Source of the DNA: Candidatus Fusicatenibacter intestinigallinarum
GTDB lineage: Bacteria; Bacillota; Clostridia; Lachnospirales; Lachnospiraceae
DNA length: 64,000 bases
Reading direction: 5' to 3'
Assembly: GCA_019119555.1 (NCBI GenBank)
Contig: DWWU01000044.1
Location: 16,898 to 80,897 of the forward strand
A program made the translations under genes and the position numbers. The first letter of the stretch is position 1; the number at the start of each line of letters is the position of its first letter. Below the pieces are notes generated by a model that had not been told where the DNA came from, did not search any database, and worked only from the letters and a program-made list of their open reading frames with translations. This document shows, piece after piece, positions 35,676 through 42,313 of this stretch.

Positions 35676-35700
35676 TATTTTTTTCAGTGAAAATTTTTTC
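35660..35700 (-). promoter_or_regulatory. Possible RpiR operator repeats
   Basis: TGAAAATTTTTTTCA (35660-35674) overlaps the -35 region and a second TGAAAATTTTTTC (35688-35700) lies upstream. TGAAA-N-TTTCA dyads are the style of RpiR-family sites; assignment is inferred. Confidence 0.45.
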
Positions 35701-35787
35701 TTTTTTTGATTTCTTTTCGTCCTGCTGCCCTCGTTCTATCCACTGCAAAGCATGGTCAGAGAACGCAGTTTCCTGTGACAGAGTAAA

Positions 35788-35835
35788 GAGTTTCGCTTGC
35801 GGAACTCCCGCGCCGAGCGCGGTCGCTTTAGCGAC
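35788..35835. repeat. Three consecutive short hairpins
   Basis: GAGTTTCGC/GCGGAACTC (35788-35807), CCGCGC/GCGCGG (35808-35822) and GTCGCT/AGCGAC (35822-35835) follow each other with almost no spacing, just before repeat B3. The gene-free stretch 35573-36081 holds the rpiR promoter, these hairpins, B3, a terminator and A6. Confidence 0.7.
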
Positions 35836-35850
35836 AGATTTCTGCTCCAC

Positions 35851-35914
35851 GCGAGTGCGCATCCTGCGGAGCGCTTTTGTATCACAGGGAACCGTGTTCC
35901 CTGTGATACAAAAA
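35851..35914 (-). repeat. Family B hairpin repeat, copy B3 (best copy)
   Basis: GCGAGTGCGCATCC, GCGGAGCG, then a perfect 14-bp stem GTATCACAGGGAAC/GTTCCCTGTGATAC (35879-35892 with 35896-35909) and a CGT loop. On the minus strand it begins in the T-tract of the terminator at 35916-35986. Confidence 0.88.
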
Positions 35915-35915
35915 A

Positions 35916-35986
35916 CGTTCAGATTCCTGAGAAGATCGGAAAACTTTCTGCTGAAATTTCCGGATCCTCTCAGGAACCTGAACGTC
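35916..35986 (-). terminator. Terminator of the heavy-metal domain gene
   Basis: Minus strand: ACGTTCAGG-TTCCTGAGA pairs with TCTCAGGAAT-CTGAACGT, with an inner TCCGGAAA/TTTTCCGA stem, followed by TTTTTTG. Confidence 0.75.
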
Positions 35987-36027
35987 TGCTGCCGTCTGCT
36001 CTGATCAGCTGCGGCTGTCTCTTATTC

Positions 36028-36055
36028 GTAACAGTTCAACTGGCTGAACTGTTAC
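36028..36055. repeat. Family A terminal palindrome, copy A6
   Basis: Arms GTAACAGTTCA and TGAACTGTTAC around ACTGGC, 26 nt after the stop of the heavy-metal domain gene. Confidence 0.8.
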
Positions 36056-36081
36056 TCTTATTCTACGGCGGAATGTTTCTT

Positions 36082-36453
36082 TCATCCGGCCTTCCGCGTT
36101 ACCACTGAGCGCACGGAATATCCGCTCTTCTGTATGATTCTGCGGAGCTCTTCCTCCGATACCGGCGCCTTCGCGTGAATCACCGCACAGTTCTCTTTCA
36201 GATTGACTTTCGCAAGAAAGCCGTCCCGCTCGTGAAACGCATTTTCCACACGAATCGCACAGTTCTGGCATTTCATTCCGTCCACACCGACTTCATATTC
36301 ATAAGGAAAATGCGCCGGATTTCTGTCATCGGGCTTTACCCTCTGCTCGCCGCCTCCGGATCCGCAGCAGCCATACCGTGTTTTCTTCAGATATCCGCGA
36401 ATGCTGAAGATAACGACCACCACCAGTATCAGTAATACAATCGCTGTCCCCAT
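36082..36453 (-). CDS. Membrane-anchored heavy-metal-associated (HMA) domain protein
   Basis: A 123-residue protein with an N-terminal transmembrane helix (residues 3-19), then a short Cys motif RYGCCGSGG resembling FeoB-associated Cys-rich proteins, and a C-terminal HMA domain (residues 53-120) with the metal site GMKCQNCAIRV. This is a CopZ-like metallochaperone fold tethered to the membrane. Copper or another soft metal is the likely ligand, but a Fe-linked role is possible because of the CCGSGG element and the operator type upstream. It has its own promoter inside the end of rarA and a strong terminator. No transporter is adjacent. Confidence 0.75.
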   Translation of the reverse strand: MGTAIVLLILVVVVIFSIRGYLKKTRYGCCGSGGGEQRVKPDDRNPAHFPYEYEVGVDGMKCQNCAIRVENAFHERDGFLAKVNLKENCAVIHAKAPVSEEELRRIIQKSGYSVRSVVTRKAG

Positions 36454-36494
36454 GCCTGATCCCTCCCTTGATAACCTGTTTCAGATAAATTCTG

Positions 36495-36512
36495 AGTTAG
36501 TTTTTTCTAACT
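36495..36512 (-). promoter_or_regulatory. Perfect dyad operator before the HMA gene
   Basis: AGTTAG-TTTTTT-CTAACT, a perfect 6+6+6 dyad placed 6 nt downstream of the -10 box. The half-sites resemble those of DtxR-family metalloregulators; assignment is inferred. Confidence 0.55.
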
Positions 36513-36518
36513 ATTTTC

Positions 36519-36547
36519 ATTTTATCACCGGAGAAATTCTTTGTCAA
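36519..36547 (-). promoter_or_regulatory. Promoter of the HMA gene
   Basis: Minus strand: TTGACA (36542-36547, overlapping the rarA stop), 17-nt spacer, TAAAAT (36519-36524). Confidence 0.75.
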
Positions 36548-37869
36548 TATTCCGAAGCGCTTTCCATTTTGTCAAAATACGCTCTGATTTTCTGCTCGTA
36601 TCCGTTTTCCGAGGGATGATAAAATTTCCGGTCCGCCACCTCATCCGGAAGATACTGCTGTTTCACATAATGCATCGGGTAATCGTGTGCATACAGATAT
36701 CCTTTGCCATGTCCCAGCTTCGCCGCTCCCTTATAATGAGCATCCTGCAGATGTACAGGGACCGTCGTCTTTACTTCCTCCACACACCGGGACGCCTCGT
36801 CGATCGCCCGGATCGCCGAATTGCTCTTCGGCGCGCAGGCCACATACATGGCAGCCTCCGAGAGTACAATCCTCGCTTCCGGAAGTCCGAGCCGTTCCAC
36901 CGCCAGAGAAGCGGAAACCGCCACGTTCAGCGCCTGCGGGTCGGCGAGACCCACATCCTCCGCCGCACAGATCATAATTCTTCTCGCGATAAATTTGATA
37001 TCCTCCCCGGCATACAGCATTTTTGCCAGATAGAAAACTGCCGCATCCGGATCGGATCCCCGCATGCTCTTAATAAATGCGGAGATCGTATCGTAATGCT
37101 GATCGCCGCCTTTGTCATAGCGCACGGCCCGCTTCTGGATACACTCGGAGGCCGTTTCCAGATCAATATGGATTTTCCCGTCCGCACTTCTCTCGGTGGA
37201 CAGAACGCCCAGCTCCACAGCGTTCAGCGCCGCCCGCGCATCGCCGCCGGCAATATCCGCCAGGAATTCCCGCGCATCATCCTCCAGAACCACATCGTAA
37301 GCCCCAAGCCCCCGTTCTCTGTCTGATACCGCACGGATCAGGAGTGTCGCAATATCCTCTTTGTCCAGAGGCTTCAGTTCAAAAATCACCGACCGGGAGA
37401 GCAGAGCTCCGTTTACCTCAAAATACGGATTTTCTGTCGTGGCTCCGATCAGGATTACCGTTCCGTCTTCCACAAACGGAAGCAGATAATCCTGCTGTCC
37501 CTTATTGAAACGGTGAATCTCATCGATGAACAGAATCGTCTTTCTCCCGTACATTCCCATCTGATCCTGTGCCTGTTTCACCGCCTCCTCCATATCCTTC
37601 TTGCCCGCGGTGGTCGCATTCAGCTGGCGGAACTCTGCGCTGGTGGTGTTGGCAATCACTCTGGCAAGCGTCGTCTTTCCGGTTCCCGGAGGGCCGTAAA
37701 AAATAATCGAGCTCAGCTTATCCGCCTTGATGGCCCGATACAGAAGGCAGCCTTTCCCGATGATATGCTCCTGTCCCACCACCTCTTCCAGCGTCCTCGG
37801 ACGCATCCGCGACGCCAGAGGAGATTCTTTTTCCATCGTCGTTTCTTTCATATAGTCAAATAAATTCAT
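36544..37869 (-). CDS. rarA: Replication-associated recombination protein RarA (MgsA)
   Basis: AAA+ ATPase related to clamp loaders, acting at stalled replication forks. The 441-residue protein has Walker A GPPGTGKTTLAR, Walker B ILFIDEIHRF, sensor 1 IGATTENP, and the C-terminal tetramerisation domain with RGSDPDAAVFYLAKM and KLGHGKGYLYAHDYP. Length matches the family. GGAGAG lies before the ATG. The last codons overlap the promoter of the downstream HMA gene. Confidence 0.97.
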   Translation of the reverse strand: MNLFDYMKETTMEKESPLASRMRPRTLEEVVGQEHIIGKGCLLYRAIKADKLSSIIFYGPPGTGKTTLARVIANTTSAEFRQLNATTAGKKDMEEAVKQAQDQMGMYGRKTILFIDEIHRFNKGQQDYLLPFVEDGTVILIGATTENPYFEVNGALLSRSVIFELKPLDKEDIATLLIRAVSDRERGLGAYDVVLEDDAREFLADIAGGDARAALNAVELGVLSTERSADGKIHIDLETASECIQKRAVRYDKGGDQHYDTISAFIKSMRGSDPDAAVFYLAKMLYAGEDIKFIARRIMICAAEDVGLADPQALNVAVSASLAVERLGLPEARIVLSEAAMYVACAPKSNSAIRAIDEASRCVEEVKTTVPVHLQDAHYKGAAKLGHGKGYLYAHDYPMHYVKQQYLPDEVADRKFYHPSENGYEQKIRAYFDKMESASEY

Positions 37870-37945
37870 CTCTCCGATTTCTCAGGCACATCCAGACCGC
37901 CGGATTTCCCGAGATTCCTCCTCCAATGGTTCTCCTGCTGCAGCC

Positions 37946-37963
37946 GAACTGTAGTTACAGTTC
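37946..37963. repeat. Short palindrome, possibly a family A remnant
   Basis: GAACTGTA-GT-TACAGTTC in the gap between the deacetylase and rarA genes. Confidence 0.4.
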
Positions 37964-37999
37964 TTTTTCGATTGCTGTATGTTCCACTTTATCACACTT

Positions 38000-38758
38000 T
38001 TATTCCAAAAGCAAATCGTCGGCGGTCACAAAGCGGTACCCTTCCTGCTGCAGCGTATCTACGATCCGCAGCGCCGCCTCCACGGATTCTGCAAACTCAT
38101 CATGCATCAGAATAATGCTCCCATCCTCCACCTTCGGAAGAACCGTGTCCAGTATCTGCCCCACATCCTGGAACACCCAGTCCCTGGAGTCGATGGTCCA
38201 GAGCACCGGAATCATCGTCACATGAAACTCCAGGCCCTTCTTCCACTCTCCAAACGGCGGACGGACAAACGAAGTATACACACCGGTCAGTTCGTAAATC
38301 GCATTGCTGGTGCTCTCAATCTCCTCCACCGCCTCCGTCTCGCTGATTCCGGAGATCCGGACGTGATGATACGTATGGTTTCCGATCAGATGACCTTCCT
38401 CCTGCATTCTCCGGACCAGCGCCTCGTTTCCCTCAAGATTCTGTCCCAGAAGAAAAAAAGTCGCCCGGACATTCCGTTCTTTCAGTCCGTCCAACAGCGC
38501 TCCCGTAAATTCCCGGTTCGGTCCGTCGTCAAAGGTAAGCGCCACCCGCGGCTGCTCCCCGCCGTCTGAGCCGGCGCCATTCTCCTCCGTTTCTCCGGCC
38601 GCTCCGGCATCCTCCTGAATCCTTCCGTCTGACATTCGGGCGCTTTCCTGCGCCGTCCCCCGGAAAGAATTTTTCATCTTCGCAGCCTCCCATCCGGCCA
38701 GAAACATCACTCCCAGGCTGCAGAACAAAAAGATCAGCCGTTTCAACGGCACAGACAT
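38000..38758 (-). CDS. Polysaccharide deacetylase (NodB homology domain)
   Basis: Predicted membrane-anchored CE4 deacetylase of 252 residues. An N-terminal hydrophobic anchor (about residues 6-22) is followed by an acidic, low-complexity linker (30-70) and the NodB domain with ALTFDDGPN (metal aspartate and base), NHTYHHV (HxxxH-type metal site), RPPFGEW and the C-terminal MHDE motif. Target is probably peptidoglycan or another N-acetylated wall glycan. The start is placed at ATG 38758; a GTG two codons earlier is possible. Confidence 0.9.
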   Translation of the reverse strand: MSVPLKRLIFLFCSLGVMFLAGWEAAKMKNSFRGTAQESARMSDGRIQEDAGAAGETEENGAGSDGGEQPRVALTFDDGPNREFTGALLDGLKERNVRATFFLLGQNLEGNEALVRRMQEEGHLIGNHTYHHVRISGISETEAVEEIESTSNAIYELTGVYTSFVRPPFGEWKKGLEFHVTMIPVLWTIDSRDWVFQDVGQILDTVLPKVEDGSIILMHDEFAESVEAALRIVDTLQQEGYRFVTADDLLLE

Positions 38759-38878
38759 CAGCACCTGCCTTCAAAAACTGCCTGACAAAAAATTTCTCGC
38801 CGGCAGACAGCTTTCGCTTTTTTCCTATTATATGATCCACGGTCGCCATCTATCACTCCTCCCGGCGCAATAAAAAAG

Positions 38879-38940
38879 GCGAGTTCGCCTCCCGCGGAGC
38901 GTTTTGTATCACAGGAAACTGTGTTTCCTGTGATACAAAA
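38879..38940 (-). repeat. Family B hairpin repeat, copy B4
   Basis: GCGAGTTCGCCTCC, GCGGAGCG, then stem GTATCACAGGAAAC/GTTTCCTGTGATAC (38906-38919 with 38923-38936). It runs into the T-tract of the terminator at 38938-38980. Confidence 0.85.
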
Positions 38941-38980
38941 ACCCCTGACGCCAAGGTTTCTGCCTCAACATCAGGGGTTT
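38938..38980 (-). terminator. Terminator of the DUF2298 operon
   Basis: Minus strand: AAACCCCTGA/TCAGGGGTTT stem followed by TTG at the start of repeat B4. Confidence 0.8.
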
Positions 38981-39019
38981 CCTCACTGTTCTGGTCTCCG
39001 GCAGCGTTCCTCTGCCCGC

Positions 39020-41347
39020 TCAGCCGTCCTCCCGGACGATCTGCAGGATGTAGGTTCCGGTCTGCTCATCCTGATAGACGATTTCTCCCACCTGCTGAAG
39101 AACCGCCTCATTCAGCGCCGTATATTTTTCCCGCTCTTTCGAGCCGACGAAAATATAGGACACCTGATACTTCTGCAGCAGTTCCTCCACCAGATCAGGA
39201 TCCGAAGAAGTATAAATCTGTTCCACATCCGCGGAACGGGTATTCAGATCCAGAGTATCTCCTCTCCACAGCCACTCATGGACATACCAGCCCAGTACCG
39301 TCGGAAGACCTGTCATCGCAGATACACGCTCATAATCGCTGTAGCTGTCTCCGTTGGCTTCCAGAACCACCGGCTGGCCCTCTACCGTCTCGTCCAGCCA
39401 CCGGATTGCCGACGCATCCTCCGGAAACACGTTTTCCAGATAGGCCGTCGCATCCAGGCCCCGGTATTCCGACGGATCCAGAACGTTTCCGAACCAGGAA
39501 TACACCGCCGTGCCGAAATACCCGCAGGTCCACAGCAGACACACCAGCCCCACAGCGCCGAAGGCCTTGATGATATGTTCTTTCTTCCAGGTCAGGAAGC
39601 GCACAAGAATATAACCCATGACAATGCCGAACAGGATAAACGCCTGGTACGTCAGCTTGAACATGGTATTGGACCGGGCGTAATATTCCTCATAGATATC
39701 CCGCACATAAACGATTTCCGGAATCACTACAAGTCCGATCGCGCAGACGCCCAGAATTCCCGCGAAAATATCGCTCAGCGGCGCTCTCGCCCAGAAATCC
39801 CGGAACTTCAGAGCCTTCCGTTCTTCCGCCAGCGCCTTCTGCTTCGCATCGTCCGCCGCCCGTTCTGTCATCTCCCTGGAAAAGGCGTCCTCTCTCCGTT
39901 TTTCGGAGTGGTCCGCCTCCGCGCCAGCCGGCGCCTCGATCCGCTTCCAGGTCAGAAAGACCGCCGCCAGGAACAGAAGCACCAGACAGACCGGAAGGCC
40001 CCAGAGAATCGCCAGCTGATACAGCATGGAATGGCGCTGAGCCAGAGCAACTCCGGACACCATCGTATCAAAAGATATGGTAAACGGCAGAGCGATCATC
40101 GTACCGATTGCAAAAACCTCCACGGCCTGAGCCAGCACGGTGGACACCACCTGCTTCGCCCTGCATCGATACCGGTACAGCGCCCCATAAAGGGCTCCAC
40201 AGCATACCACGACAAAGTAAATCACAAAATCCCAGTAATTGGTCCAGTGAAAAATCCCGATGAAAAACGCCAGAAGAATCAGATGGGGCTGCAGCAGGAT
40301 TGTCTTCACATCCCATTTTCCCTCGCCGGCTTTTTCCTCCTGCACTCTTCTCACATAGGCATAGACGCCTCCGATCACAAAAAGGACAAACATCACATTG
40401 ACCACATGGGCATGGAGATCTCCCAGCACAAAGGAATAGGAAGGAAACTCGTGGATCGTTCTGTCGTTTTCCACCACAGGGTTATAGCCGATATATCTGG
40501 TGGAATCCGGGAACCAGTAATCCGCGGCGCTTTCCCATCCAAGCCATTTTCCGATGCATCCGTACACCACATAATGCATATTTCCGGCGAGAGAAACCGC
40601 CGCTCCAGACAGCAGACCTCCAATCACCGGGGAAAGCTTTTTCTTTTTCCGTCTCTGAAGAATTCTTGCACAGAGCATCTGATAGCAGACAGAAAACGGC
40701 AGTACAAACGCAAATGCCGCTACCAGCGTCCGCATCAGATTATACGTCTGTTTTACATCCGTAAAGGACAGCTTTGTGAGAAAGACCGCGTAATACTGTC
40801 CCCCGTAATAGTAATTGATCCCTTCTGTGCCGTACCAGATATCCTTCGCCGGAAGCTCCGTGCTCCGCATCATCGCCTTCATGAATCCATAATCCATGAA
40901 TTTTTCCGTTCCGTGGGCTTCCGGATGGAAACCGGCCAGATAGGTCCACAGCAGGAAGAACAGCAGAAACAGCGCCTCCTCCTGAAAGATCAGATCTACA
41001 TCCGGCATTTCCACCTTTACTTTTTTAAAGCCATAGATCCAGCAAACCAGAAAACAGACCACCGTCACCCCAATACAGGTCAGACTCACAAACTGTGTAA
41101 CCTTGCATACGGTCAGGGCAAAAACAAGAAATCCGCTGACTGCAACGCCGAATACTTTGGAAAACAGCCATCCCCGATCCGTGTAGGCTGCAAACAGTGA
41201 TGCTGTCACCGGATAAAAACCGATTCCGATGATCAGAATCATAATCCACCATTTCAAAAAGGGGACATTGTCACTCCCCAAAAGCGGAATCGTCGCCAGC
41301 ACCATCAGGATCATCGCGATGCCGGCGACCGTTGACTTTCTGCTCAT
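39020..41347 (-). CDS. DUF2298 (YYY-type) polytopic membrane protein
   Basis: A 775-residue protein with about 14 transmembrane helices and the tyrosine-rich extracytoplasmic motif NYYYGGQYY that names the Chlor_Arch_YYY/DUF2298 family. Other fixed points are GDLHAHVVNVMF and, in the soluble C-terminus, VLEANGDSYSDYERVS and a TGLPTVLGWYVHEW stretch. The layout resembles GT-C-type lipid-linked glycosyltransferases, but no activity is known. A charged insertion rich in Ala/Glu/Lys (about residues 465-520) is cytoplasmic. It is last in an apparent ABC-F, nucleotidyltransferase, DUF2298 operon. Confidence 0.85.
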   Translation of the reverse strand: MSRKSTVAGIAMILMVLATIPLLGSDNVPFLKWWIMILIIGIGFYPVTASLFAAYTDRGWLFSKVFGVAVSGFLVFALTVCKVTQFVSLTCIGVTVVCFLVCWIYGFKKVKVEMPDVDLIFQEEALFLLFFLLWTYLAGFHPEAHGTEKFMDYGFMKAMMRSTELPAKDIWYGTEGINYYYGGQYYAVFLTKLSFTDVKQTYNLMRTLVAAFAFVLPFSVCYQMLCARILQRRKKKKLSPVIGGLLSGAAVSLAGNMHYVVYGCIGKWLGWESAADYWFPDSTRYIGYNPVVENDRTIHEFPSYSFVLGDLHAHVVNVMFVLFVIGGVYAYVRRVQEEKAGEGKWDVKTILLQPHLILLAFFIGIFHWTNYWDFVIYFVVVCCGALYGALYRYRCRAKQVVSTVLAQAVEVFAIGTMIALPFTISFDTMVSGVALAQRHSMLYQLAILWGLPVCLVLLFLAAVFLTWKRIEAPAGAEADHSEKRREDAFSREMTERAADDAKQKALAEERKALKFRDFWARAPLSDIFAGILGVCAIGLVVIPEIVYVRDIYEEYYARSNTMFKLTYQAFILFGIVMGYILVRFLTWKKEHIIKAFGAVGLVCLLWTCGYFGTAVYSWFGNVLDPSEYRGLDATAYLENVFPEDASAIRWLDETVEGQPVVLEANGDSYSDYERVSAMTGLPTVLGWYVHEWLWRGDTLDLNTRSADVEQIYTSSDPDLVEELLQKYQVSYIFVGSKEREKYTALNEAVLQQVGEIVYQDEQTGTYILQIVREDG

Positions 41348-41387
41348 ACGCTCCTCTTTCCTTCTTCCCCATGAATGCCGCAGTGAT

Positions 41388-42311
41388 TCAGTTCAGAAAG
41401 TTCTCCGGATAAAGCCCTTCCTGTTTCATTCTGCGCACAGCTTCCACAACCACCGGCTTATCCTCCCTGTAGGTCACGCCATACCACTGATCCGGAGATT
41501 TGCACACCTGTACCGTGGCCTTTCCTTCCTCGAGAAGCTCCTCGATCACAGAGGGAAGAAAATATTCACATTTCAGAGGATCCGCAGCGATTCCCTTTTC
41601 CAGGAACTTAGGGAAGCGTGCCTGCAGTTCATCGAGAATACTGTTGGAAAATCCCCACATATTCATCGAAACCGTCGTATCCGCCGGCAGTTCGGTGTAA
41701 GTCATTCCGTCTTCCTCCAGATACGCCGCCCTGTCTCCTCTCTTTTCAATATGCGTCCGCTCACAGATGCCCTTCAGAAAACCCTTGTCATCCATCGTGC
41801 AGATGCCCCGGGACACATGGCCGTTCTCTGTCAGCGTCTTTCCCAGCTCGTATCCCACCATCATGTAACGATAAGTCTCATCATCGTCCTGATGTGTCGT
41901 CAGATACTGATAGATCAGGGAAAACGCCTGCTTTCCATAATAATCATCCGCATTGATCACTGCGATCGGCGCTTCTGTCTGATAGATACAACTCAGCACC
42001 GCATGCCCGGTGCCCCAGGGCTTTACTCTGCCTTCGGGAACGGAAAATCCCTCCGGCAGATCATTGATTCCCTGGAAAACATAGTGTACCCGGACATGGC
42101 GCGCAATCCGGTCGCCGATTTTTTCACGGAATTCTTTCTCCGTCTCTCTCTTGATAATAAAAATTACCTCTTCGAATCCTGCCTGCACCGCATCGTAGAT
42201 GGAAAAATCCATGATGATATGTCCCTCAGGATCCACCGGATCCAGCTGCTTCAGCCCGCCGTAGCGGCTTCCCATTCCAGCAGCCATGATCACCAGGACC
42301 GGCTTCCTCAT
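41388..42311 (-). CDS. Sugar-phosphate nucleotidyltransferase
   Basis: A 307-residue Rossmann-like nucleotidyltransferase that probably makes an NDP-sugar from a sugar 1-phosphate. The N-terminal signature MAAGMGSRYGGLKQ is a GxG-x-R-x9-K variant, and the metal aspartate is in VINADDYYGKQAF. The C-terminus is short, without a beta-helix acyltransferase domain. It begins 2 nt after the ABC-F stop codon and precedes the DUF2298 gene by 40 nt; the pairing suggests an activated sugar used for a surface glycan. The sugar is not predictable. Confidence 0.88.
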   Translation of the reverse strand: MRKPVLVIMAAGMGSRYGGLKQLDPVDPEGHIIMDFSIYDAVQAGFEEVIFIIKRETEKEFREKIGDRIARHVRVHYVFQGINDLPEGFSVPEGRVKPWGTGHAVLSCIYQTEAPIAVINADDYYGKQAFSLIYQYLTTHQDDDETYRYMMVGYELGKTLTENGHVSRGICTMDDKGFLKGICERTHIEKRGDRAAYLEEDGMTYTELPADTTVSMNMWGFSNSILDELQARFPKFLEKGIAADPLKCEYFLPSVIEELLEEGKATVQVCKSPDQWYGVTYREDKPVVVEAVRRMKQEGLYPENFLN

Positions 42312-42313
42312 TA

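Noticed and set aside
35687..36004. Plus-strand 105-codon frame with several cysteines
   Set aside because: It spans the hairpin run, repeat B3 and the terminator, and has no ribosome binding site.
38529..38849. Minus-strand frame starting at 38849 with a good GGAGGAG site, upstream of and overlapping the deacetylase gene
   Set aside because: The start is attractive, but a TATAAT lies inside it, most of it overlaps the deacetylase in another frame, and the C-terminal part is Arg/Gly-rich nonsense. Left unannotated; could be a short leader peptide.
38921..41200. Long plus-strand open frame opposite the DUF2298 gene
   Set aside because: Antisense shadow of a clear membrane protein gene; composition is typical of reversed hydrophobic coding sequence.
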